This document shows, one piece after another, positions 32,124 to 39,437 of a stretch of 64,000 bases of DNA (position 1 is the stretch's first letter; the number at the start of each line of letters is the position of its first letter). The notes below the pieces were generated by a model, which was given only the letters and a program-made list of their open reading frames with translations, had not been told where the DNA came from and did no database searches. This stretch comes from Asanoa hainanensis. Its GTDB lineage: Bacteria; Actinomycetota; Actinomycetes; Mycobacteriales; Micromonosporaceae. The stretch spans positions 278,618 through 342,617 of the forward strand of contig NZ_FZPH01000006.1 of assembly GCF_900188485.1 (NCBI RefSeq). Reading direction: 5' to 3'. The position numbers and the translations under genes are program-made.

Positions 32124-35054
32124 TCAAGATTTGTCGACGATAGCGACGTTGCGTTGGGATACGACTCTGGTCGTGAACAGCACCAGACGCTTGTCCCGGC
32201 CTACAGCGGTCCGCGGCGCGACGAGATGAAACGCTAAGGTCACATCAGAGGGCTTCAGCTCGCCCCCCATGGTTCCCGGTACCGAATCCTGTATCGAGTC
32301 GCTCTCAATCCTATCGACGACGGGATAGATCAAGATCGTCCCTGAGCGCTCTCCGACCAGCCGGGCGGCTTCCTCACCGATCTCCGCGTGTCCGCGCTTG
32401 ATCAGCTCGATGGGTCGTCGATGGGCGAGCTCACTGATCGCACTGTAGTAGTCGGTCTTCAACCTTCGCCGCACGAACACGCTGATGGGCTCGTGACCCA
32501 GGATGCGACGTAGGGTACCCGTACCTTTTTGCTGAGGAAGTACGACGACCCACCCATCGATTTGCTCTCCGGTCAACGAAAGAAGCCATCGCAGATCTGG
32601 TGTGAGAGCGTCTGTGGGCACCAAATCCAGCGAACGGATCGCTTTGAGAAGCGTCTCGTGAGTGACCCGCCCGATCCAAGCGTGATAGTCCCAAGAGCAA
32701 GAGGTGGCAGATTCCTCTTCGTTCGGGATCGCCCCGTGCAGTCGAACGTATGCATTAGCCGCGTCTAGCAGCGGCTTAAAGCTATTGGTATTCGCTTGTT
32801 TGGACGTCGCGCTTGCCGGCCAACCGCGGGGTTCGACCGCCATTCCGGGTGAGCGACGCTCCGCCAGTTCAGCGTTGTACATCTTATTCGTTGCAGTCGG
32901 CTTGAGCCAGCTCAGATGCTGTGCCACCAAAGGAGGTATTTGCGCAGGCGTGATCTGCTTCTCGCCGTCGACCGGGTCGGAGTACTGCTTGAGTTCGGCT
33001 CGGAAGTGCTCCTCGTCGCGGCAGCTCGCTTCGAAGGCGGCGTGCAGGGCTGGATCGATGTAGAGCCGCACTAGGTCCCTGTAGTGTGGGCGAAACCCAA
33101 ACCATCGACCCATCTGCATCAGAGTGTCTTGCTGCTTAGTCATTCGACGGTAGTACGAGACGGTCAACCCTTCGACGGTGAAGCCGCGGGCCAGGCTGTT
33201 GCCACCGACGAGGATGCGCCATACCGCTCGGCCGTCGAAGTCGATCTCTTCATTCTCAAGACTCTTGTCACTGTTGACGACGATCACAGGGTCGCCACTC
33301 CGGCCGATTCGCCGAACGGCTTCGGCGATGTGGTCCCTAAGCTCCTCGAAATTGGCGGGCATGAGATCCTTCGGCGCGATGGCGTGGGCGACCGGCGCGA
33401 GATCCTCCTCGAAGAGTTTACGAAGGCGATCGAGGCAGTCTGCGGAGTAGTAGCCGCCTCTCCGCCACGCGGCGCGCACATCCTCAGCCTTCTCCGAGTG
33501 CACCGCGCGTTGCATCGCGTGGTGCACAAGCATGGTGTGGTGCCGAAACTTGCCGTTACCGTGCGTCTCGCGGTAAAGCTTGATCGCTCCGGTCAGGACG
33601 AACGCGTCAATGGCCTCCTCGAGCCGTGACTCGTCGTCCTGGTCATCACTCAGCTTCCGCACGTGCGCCTTGACGTTCGACGTTCCGAAGCTGAGCGGCC
33701 GATCACTGAAGTCGGCGTCGAGGTCCTGGAAGTCAGCGGCGCCCATGTAGCCAATCGGGCGACTCAACGAGATGAGGAAGTCGCTTGGGAAGATGTCCTC
33801 CGCGTCGGTGGGGTCGATGAAGACGTTGGCGAACGGCGTCGCGGTATATCCCACGTACTGGCATCGGTGAAGCAGGGCCATGAGCTCACCTATGCGTTTG
33901 TTGATGGTGGTGCGTTCCTTCTGGTCCTGCACCCACTTCTTCGGGTTGCTCGTATTAGGTGAAGCTTGATCCGACTCGTCGTCAACGATGAGGGCCGGGA
34001 TGTCGGCGAGCCGAGTCGTGATCTTGCCGAGGTCCTTGACAAGCTTCGCGAGAACGGGCCCGTTCTTCTTGACAACGACCAGCCGAGCATTGCTGCCTGC
34101 CAGGTTGGCGGGGTCGTACATCGGCTTGGTGCGATCGGGCCGCTCGAAGTCCAGCGCGCTGATGCCTTGTTGCAGACTTCGGTAATCGAAGTCGCGAGTG
34201 GTCAAGCGGACGATGTCAGGCCGTCCGGCGTCCGACGGGCGGATGCAGTGCTGGACGAACTTCCCGTCAAGCCAGTCGCGATCCGAGTGGTAGTCGAACG
34301 CTTCGGTGTCAACCTCGCTGATGCCCCGCAGAAGGTTCTCCCTGCCAACCAATTCCATGTCTAGGCGCCGCTGAGTCTGGGCGCGCAGCAGGTCAGTGCT
34401 GCCGGTCAGCACGATGATTAGCCGGTATCCGGCGTCGATCGCCTTGGCGATCACACCGGTGAAGTTCGCGGTCTTACCGCTCTGCACGTAGCCGACCACG
34501 AGGCCCTTGGACTGGTAGCGCTCCTGTGCGGCTGGATCCGCGAGTCGCTCGATCACTTTGGTGGTCGAGGCGTCGAGGCCGGCGACAGCCGGGCCGCTGA
34601 AGCCTCGGTTATTCAGCAGGTGGTCGCTGTAGTGCTCCCAGTAGAAGTTCTTGTCTTGGCGCAGCCGCTCGGTGTACCAGGGCGCCCAATCGCCGTCGAT
34701 GACGACGTCATCGGTGGAGACGATAGGGAACCGATCGAGGAGGACTTGGGCAGTCTTGTCGTTAACGCCGAGCAACTGGATGACATGCGCTCGCCGCTCC
34801 GTGGTGTTGGGCTCGGTGTCGCCGATCCACGCACCGTCCTCGGCGGCGTCCCACGTGGCCAAGCGGACCGCGAAGTGCCGCCGAAGTGGATCGTCGGGAC
34901 CAGCCGCCAGCAGATACGCGCGGAGGTTGTCGTCGTCGACGCTGATGGAGAGATCCTCGGTCATCGCGGCGGCGATGGCGTGGATACGGCGCGGCCCCTG
35001 CAACGACATGGCGTTCAGCGCGTCGCGATAGCTGAGGGCGAGTGCTTCGTTCAT
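32124..35054 (-). CDS. Z1 domain helicase-like ATPase
   Basis: A 976-residue superfamily II-type ATPase of the Z1 family. Walker A is GYVQSGKTANFTG (about 188), followed by LIIVLTGSTDLLRAQTQRRL (motif Ia). The Walker B region is IPALIVDDESDQASPN (about 358), motif III-like is YVGYTATPFANVFIDP (about 405), and the second ATPase lobe has ILVGGNSLARGFTVEGL (about 636) and QQDTLMQMGRWFGFR (motif VI with its Arg). Z1 proteins occur in predicted restriction systems next to MORC/MutL-like ATPases. The start at ATG 35054 overlaps the stop of the PD-(D/E)XK gene (ATGA). Third gene of the trio. Confidence 0.9.
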   Translation of the reverse strand: MNEALALSYRDALNAMSLQGPRRIHAIAAAMTEDLSISVDDDNLRAYLLAAGPDDPLRRHFAVRLATWDAAEDGAWIGDTEPNTTERRAHVIQLLGVNDKTAQVLLDRFPIVSTDDVVIDGDWAPWYTERLRQDKNFYWEHYSDHLLNNRGFSGPAVAGLDASTTKVIERLADPAAQERYQSKGLVVGYVQSGKTANFTGVIAKAIDAGYRLIIVLTGSTDLLRAQTQRRLDMELVGRENLLRGISEVDTEAFDYHSDRDWLDGKFVQHCIRPSDAGRPDIVRLTTRDFDYRSLQQGISALDFERPDRTKPMYDPANLAGSNARLVVVKKNGPVLAKLVKDLGKITTRLADIPALIVDDESDQASPNTSNPKKWVQDQKERTTINKRIGELMALLHRCQYVGYTATPFANVFIDPTDAEDIFPSDFLISLSRPIGYMGAADFQDLDADFSDRPLSFGTSNVKAHVRKLSDDQDDESRLEEAIDAFVLTGAIKLYRETHGNGKFRHHTMLVHHAMQRAVHSEKAEDVRAAWRRGGYYSADCLDRLRKLFEEDLAPVAHAIAPKDLMPANFEELRDHIAEAVRRIGRSGDPVIVVNSDKSLENEEIDFDGRAVWRILVGGNSLARGFTVEGLTVSYYRRMTKQQDTLMQMGRWFGFRPHYRDLVRLYIDPALHAAFEASCRDEEHFRAELKQYSDPVDGEKQITPAQIPPLVAQHLSWLKPTATNKMYNAELAERRSPGMAVEPRGWPASATSKQANTNSFKPLLDAANAYVRLHGAIPNEEESATSCSWDYHAWIGRVTHETLLKAIRSLDLVPTDALTPDLRWLLSLTGEQIDGWVVVLPQQKGTGTLRRILGHEPISVFVRRRLKTDYYSAISELAHRRPIELIKRGHAEIGEEAARLVGERSGTILIYPVVDRIESDSIQDSVPGTMGGELKPSDVTLAFHLVAPRTAVGRDKRLVLFTTRVVSQRNVAIVDKS

Positions 35055-36037
35055 AGGGTCACCTCGGTGGCCATGATGTCGGAGAGCAGAGCGGGGACGA
35101 CATCTCCTGGGCGCTGCGCGCTCAGGTCGATACGGTAGCTGACAGCGACGAGACGACTGCGGTCGTAATCCAGCTGGGTGAGCTGCGCTGATGTGAGACG
35201 CGGGAAGCCGCCGGTCACTCGGAACGCCTTGGAGGGCGAGCGTCGGCGCCACCGGGTTATGCACATCTCCGCGAACGGTTGGGACCATCCGGCCGCCGAG
35301 AGCCGATCATTGAGGGCGGTCAACGCGCTCGTCCCGGCGAAGGCTTGCCGCGCCGCGTCGACGAGGTCGGGCAGACGCCAGCCGTCGTGGGGTCCAGCCT
35401 CGGTCAGCTGATGCGAGACCACCCACAGAGACGTGCCCTCATTGGCGTCAAGCTGCGTGAGGGAGTCGATCCAGTGCGCGCGGCGTTCCGTCGCGGTCGT
35501 TTTGACCTCGACGTCCATGCCGGCGACGGAGAAGTCGTGCTCCTCCGAGTGCGGTCCTCGCCAGCCGGCGATCGCCTCGTCGGGGCCGAGGTGGCGGCAG
35601 GCGCCGAGTAGTACGAGGAGCTCTCCGCAGAGGCCGAGTTCCCGGTGTCTGGACAGCGTACGTCCACGTTGCAGCAGCGACCGCAAACTCTTGACAGTCT
35701 CCGCGATCGCCGCCGCGAAGTCGTGGCCGCCTAGCTGGACGCGGTCGGCGATGGCGCACAACAGCGGATAAGCGTCGAGGAACAGCTCGGCGTCAGTGAT
35801 GACGAGTTGGAGCTGGTTCGGTCCACGCGCCCACTTGCTGACACTGATGTTCTCCGTGTTGATGCTCGGGACGGCTACGCCGTCTTGAAGGGGACCACGC
35901 AAGGTCAGAGCCGGCACGTGTGGATCGATGATCAGAAGGAGCGGCGGTTCGCCATCGATGGGGTGCGCGATGGAGACACCGCTGGACAGGTAGTCGCGGA
36001 ACCCAGCGAGGCTGAGATGACGTTTTGGGGTGATCAC
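35051..36037 (-). CDS. DUF4420-type PD-(D/E)XK nuclease
   Basis: 328 residues of the putative PD-(D/E)XK family DUF4420. The nuclease core is HRELGLCGELLVLLGA (helix with Glu, about 135), then HSEEHDFSVAGMDVEVKTTA (about 165), which supplies D-x(n)-E-x-K, and the following SLWVVSHQL strand. Upstream lie the strands EPPLLLIIDPHVPAL and NQLQLVITDAEL. I chose GTG 36037 because it forms a GTGA overlap with the ATPase stop; the longer frame from 36094 lies wholly inside the preceding gene. Probable DNA-cutting subunit of the GHKL/Z1 system. Confidence 0.85.
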   Translation of the reverse strand: MITPKRHLSLAGFRDYLSSGVSIAHPIDGEPPLLLIIDPHVPALTLRGPLQDGVAVPSINTENISVSKWARGPNQLQLVITDAELFLDAYPLLCAIADRVQLGGHDFAAAIAETVKSLRSLLQRGRTLSRHRELGLCGELLVLLGACRHLGPDEAIAGWRGPHSEEHDFSVAGMDVEVKTTATERRAHWIDSLTQLDANEGTSLWVVSHQLTEAGPHDGWRLPDLVDAARQAFAGTSALTALNDRLSAAGWSQPFAEMCITRWRRRSPSKAFRVTGGFPRLTSAQLTQLDYDRSRLVAVSYRIDLSAQRPGDVVPALLSDIMATEVTL

Positions 36038-37554
36038 TGCCGTGTGCTCCGCGCGAGCTGGGACCGCACGGCGGCAGTCAGGACTTCCTGCCACAACGCT
36101 ATGTTGTCTTTGTCCTTGGCGCCGAGGTACTCGCCACGGAACACATCCTCTATCAGCAGATAAAGGAGCGCTTTGACCAGCGGCGCGTCGTTGAGCCCAC
36201 CACGGGCCTCCCCGATGATCGACTGTCGGTAGCGGTCGTTAAGCCAGATCGTCCGGCTCTCACGATCGACGACGAAGAAGTCGAGACCATCGCCACGCCG
36301 CCAACGGATGTCGACCGGTTCCTCCCCGTCGACGAACGGGATTTCGTCACCGATGGCTCGCTTGAGGGACGGCTCAAATCCCTTTCCCGGCGGAAGCATC
36401 TTGCGGCGGTCCCGGCTACGCTCTCGCGAGCGTTTATACGTGCTTTCCGCGTCTCGCAGGTAGTCGCCGATCGTGGAACCGTCAGCGCTCCGGGCCGCTT
36501 CGATCAGATGGGCGAAGTCTGGGCCCACGGTGATCCGAGACTTCTCGGGATTCATGGAGAACAGGCCCGCGATGTCGTCGGTGATGTCGATCGCGATACG
36601 GGCCAGCTGCAACCGAGGGTCAGCCACGGTCAAGCCATCCCATCCGCCCGCGTGGAGGAGCCGGTCGGCACGATAGAAGTAGAGGCCCTGGCGCTCGATC
36701 GCTCCGCCGGGAAGCTTGAACGCCGCCAGCTTCGAGCGCCCGGGCCAGATGTGGCACGCGAGGTTGAGCGACATACCGTCGCGCTTGGCCGTGAGAATTT
36801 TCGGGTAGCCAGGGTTTCCGGGATGGTGGTAACCAAATGGGTTCAGTGGTTCGGCTTCGAAGCGCGCGCCAATCGCACCGCGGTCGACGTCTTCGACGTC
36901 TACGAAGACACGAAGGGCGCCCTTGGCGAGAAAACGATGCAGCACGAGTCCAAGGTGGTTCAGAATCTTCGTGATCGTGGCGGTAAGGAAGCTTTGAACA
37001 CGGTCACGGTCGTCGGTAGCAGTGAAGCCTGTGACGTCGTCCCACCGGATGACGGTGCGCCCGCCCGCGCCGGACGACTTGAATCCCCAGTCCCGATCCA
37101 CTTCTTCCATGACGAACTCCGGCGCCACGATGTCACATCGGAAGTCAGCGGCGCTGTCGAGGTGCCACCGACGGCCGCTCGCGACGCCATCGGGGGTGCG
37201 GGTCAGCACAGTCAGGCTTCGGGCTTGGCTGAACGAGGCCGCCTTCATGCCAAGGCCAAATTTACCCAAACTTCCACGGTGGTAGTCCCGCCGACCGCCG
37301 ACCGTCATTGCGGAGTCGATCTCGGCCGGAGCGATCCCGTGGCCGTTGTCAGCCAGGTACAGCGAGCGTAGCTTTCCCTGCCGCTGGACAAATCTGACCA
37401 CAACCTCCGTCGCGGACGCGTCGATGGCGTTGTCGATAAGGTCAGCCAGCGCTGTCTCCAGGCTGTGGTTACGGCCGATGCCATCGAGCGCGTGCGCGTC
37501 TGGCGGCAGATGAACCGAACCTTCGGTGGGTACGTCTTCCCGCCACTGTGACAA
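36034..37554 (-). CDS. GHKL (MORC/MutL-like) ATPase
   Basis: 506 residues with an N-terminal Bergerat-fold ATPase. The N-box is ETALADLIDNAIDA (about 33), motif G1 is LADNGHGIAP (about 66), and G2 is GSLGKFGLGMKAASFSQA (about 92). A transducer-like region (TKILNHLGLVLHRFLAK) and a C-terminal domain ending DNIALWQEVLTAAVRSQL follow. Such MORC-like ATPases are predicted dimeric DNA clamps in restriction-type systems. I chose TTG 37554, which has GGAGGAG 6 bases upstream and places the N-box where the family has it; the frame is open to 37851 but that stretch does not look coding. First gene of the trio. Confidence 0.85.
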   Translation of the reverse strand: MSQWREDVPTEGSVHLPPDAHALDGIGRNHSLETALADLIDNAIDASATEVVVRFVQRQGKLRSLYLADNGHGIAPAEIDSAMTVGGRRDYHRGSLGKFGLGMKAASFSQARSLTVLTRTPDGVASGRRWHLDSAADFRCDIVAPEFVMEEVDRDWGFKSSGAGGRTVIRWDDVTGFTATDDRDRVQSFLTATITKILNHLGLVLHRFLAKGALRVFVDVEDVDRGAIGARFEAEPLNPFGYHHPGNPGYPKILTAKRDGMSLNLACHIWPGRSKLAAFKLPGGAIERQGLYFYRADRLLHAGGWDGLTVADPRLQLARIAIDITDDIAGLFSMNPEKSRITVGPDFAHLIEAARSADGSTIGDYLRDAESTYKRSRERSRDRRKMLPPGKGFEPSLKRAIGDEIPFVDGEEPVDIRWRRGDGLDFFVVDRESRTIWLNDRYRQSIIGEARGGLNDAPLVKALLYLLIEDVFRGEYLGAKDKDNIALWQEVLTAAVRSQLARSTRQ

Positions 37555-37894
37555 CCCGATCTCCTCCAGTTCGTTGCGACTAGCGCTACATCGGTGCGAC
37601 GGTCGCGCCAGCAATCGACCATCACGGTCGTCTCTGGTTCGCGACGAGATGGCGTTCAGGTGCGTCACACTGTTTGGGTAGGCAGCCGAGCCGTCAGGAT
37701 ATTCCTCTGACTTCTCAAGGTGTACAGGTGCCGTTGACGGATGGCCGTCCGACTCATAAGTCCGACCACCCATACCATCGCCCTGCGCCGCGCCCGGGCC
37801 GTGTCGTCCTCGGTCAACGGGTCGGAAGAGGCCTGAAATCCCCCGACCCACCAGCGCCGTTCACTAGGGACTCCCCCGCACCCAACGTGTGCGG
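37555..37894. other. Leader/promoter region of the ATPase-nuclease-Z1 trio
   Basis: 340 bases between the Eco29kI-type gene and the ATPase start. The ATPase frame stays open through most of it, but codon usage and composition look non-coding. No clear promoter or repeat was recognised. Confidence 0.5.
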
Positions 37895-38653
37895 TCAGTC
37901 TCTTTCTTGGTTCAGCGCCCGCATGACCTCGTCATCAATCGACGGCGTGCGATCGAGGTCCGGCGACTCGGTCTCCGCCAGATGCCGAACGACCCTTGCC
38001 TCAATCTCACGGGCCGTTGACGCGGACGGCGGCAGCCGTTTGGCGAACGATCTCCCCGGGTGCAAGGTGTCCCAAAGCGATTGCGCCTGTTTGTCCCTCC
38101 CGCTTCCCTGATGGTGGTTGCCAAAGCCGTCAACCACCACGTTCCAGACCGGTCGATAACGACCGATTAGTAACGCTTCGCCAAGCGGAACCCAAATTTC
38201 ATCTGCCACCAAGTACCTGCATGTGAAGTCCAAAATCGAAAGGGACCGGGTATCACCGGACACGTTTGGTTCATGCGCGGCGAGTATCGACCGGGCGTGC
38301 TCGCGCAGGCGCTGGAAGAGAACTGGGCCATCAGAAGTCGAGCTCAGCCCCAACGCGCCCTGTCGCGCGCCCTTGGGCCGAGCCCGGCCGACGTAAATCG
38401 GGATTTGCCGGTCGGGCGGGACCGGCAGAGCGATCTTCGCATAGCAGGCGAGGGTTCCACGGTAGTAAAGGGCGTACAGACCAGCGCCCGGGAACTTCGG
38501 GTACCGCAGCTCTGGCTGGTGCTTTGGATTCCTCGCCAGAAATCCATCAAGGCTGACGAGAGGGCGAGCGAGTAGAGCGCGTTCGACGCTCTTGCCAAGC
38601 TCTACCCGATCCAGCGGGTTATACGGCCGCATCTCCTCATCCACGGCACGCAC
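37895..38653 (-). CDS. Eco29kI family type II restriction endonuclease
   Basis: 252 residues of the GIY-YIG restriction enzyme family that includes Eco29kI (which cuts CCGCGG). Family blocks in order are YNPLDRVELGKSVERALLAR (about 10), GAGLYALYYRGTLACY and RQIPIYVGRARPKGARQG (GIY-YIG core, about 55-97), LFQRLREHARSI with the catalytic Arg, IWVPLGEALLIGRYRPVWNV with the Glu (about 150), and VVDGFGNHHQGSGRDKQAQS then LWDTLHPGR. The start GTG 38653 is uncertain; GTG 38644 or ATG 38632 are possible. It is upstream of the GHKL/PD-DEXK/Z1 trio on the same strand. Confidence 0.88.
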   Translation of the reverse strand: MRAVDEEMRPYNPLDRVELGKSVERALLARPLVSLDGFLARNPKHQPELRYPKFPGAGLYALYYRGTLACYAKIALPVPPDRQIPIYVGRARPKGARQGALGLSSTSDGPVLFQRLREHARSILAAHEPNVSGDTRSLSILDFTCRYLVADEIWVPLGEALLIGRYRPVWNVVVDGFGNHHQGSGRDKQAQSLWDTLHPGRSFAKRLPPSASTAREIEARVVRHLAETESPDLDRTPSIDDEVMRALNQERD

Positions 38654-39068
38654 CGTAGCCGACGACCGGACAGGAGAAGTGCCCGTGCCGGGTGGTCTAC
38701 ATCCTGAGCACGAGCGACAGTCGGATTAGCACTAGCCGACCCTGAACGCGGTTCCGCAGGTCGGACCTCAGATGTTGGAGCGTCATTGCGATCGGACCGG
38801 CATCCCCGCCAGTTCTACCCGCACCAACTCCGGCACACCGCGCGGCGCACGTCCGGCCCGGCAACGAGGAGACCGCAAGCGAGGCAGAGGCCGTGGTCCT
38901 GTTCGGACGAACTCGCGTGATAGGCCGCAGCGGCATGGCCCGTCAGCGCGGGCGCAACATCAGCGCGCTGGTGTGCGCTCGGGGACGGCCCGTGGCCAGT
39001 GCGCGGTGCTGGCACGGAAATCGAGAATGACGACGTCACGTGCTGGGTCGCGATCGTGAGGCAAAAAT
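38654..39068. other. Island edge next to the tRNA genes; no confident gene
   Basis: About 415 bases between the last restriction gene and the tRNA-Arg terminator. One minus frame holds a cysteine-rich piece (GLCLACGLLVAGPDVRRAVC) resembling a small zinc ribbon, and another holds MTLQHLRSDLRNRVQGRLVL; neither is complete. The stretch may be a decayed remnant of an inserted element. Confidence 0.4.
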
Positions 39069-39094
39069 GGCCACTGAGCCGCAGCTCAGTGGCC
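39069..39094 (-). terminator. Terminator downstream of tRNA-Arg
   Basis: 10-bp stem GGCCACTGAG / CTCAGTGGCC with loop CCGCAG. On the minus strand it is followed by TTTTT (39063-39067). It starts 5 bases after the tRNA end. Confidence 0.9.
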
Positions 39095-39099
39095 GTTTG

Positions 39100-39172
39100 C
39101 GCGCCCGAAGGGACTCGAACCCCTAACCTTCTGATCCGTAGTCAGATGCTCTATCCGTTGAGCTACGGGCGC
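39100..39172 (-). tRNA. tRNA-Arg (anticodon ACG)
   Basis: Full cloverleaf of 73 nt: acceptor GCGCCCG pairs with CGGGCGC, D-arm GCTCAACGGATAGAGC, anticodon arm CTGACTACGGATCAG with ACG in the loop, and T-arm with GGTTCGAGTCC. No CCA is encoded. Its 3' end faces the defence island. Confidence 0.95.
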
Positions 39173-39206
39173 AGGTGCCACGCCAGCATACACGCTGGGT
39201 TTGGCG

Positions 39207-39296
39207 CGGAGACTCCGGGATTCGAACCCGGGAGGGGCGGTTAACCCCAACCGCATTAGCAGTGCGGCGCCATAGACCAGACTAGGCGAAGTCTCC
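39207..39296 (-). tRNA. tRNA-Ser (anticodon GCU)
   Basis: A 90-nt class II tRNA: acceptor GGAGACT/AGTCTCC, a long variable arm, GCACTGCTAATGC anticodon arm with GCT in the loop, and T-loop GGTTCGAATCC. The discriminator base is G, as expected for serine. It is 34 bases upstream of tRNA-Arg on the same strand. Confidence 0.95.
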
Positions 39297-39437
39297 AACG
39301 GTGGCTGTAGACCACCGCCGGTCGAGGATACAGGTCGTGGCCGGGACCGGGCAAAGCGACCTCCGCCGGTCGTTCCCTGCAGACTTGCGGCTCTTGCAAC
39401 CTGTGAACCGCCGGTCGCGGGACTACGCTGCCAAACC

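Noticed and set aside
32124-38653. AIPR gene completing a full mza system
   Set aside because: No open frame in the island shows AIPR-like length or motifs.
38815-39039. Cys-rich minus-strand frame as a zinc-ribbon gene
   Set aside because: Too short and the plausible parts are in different frames; treated as a remnant.
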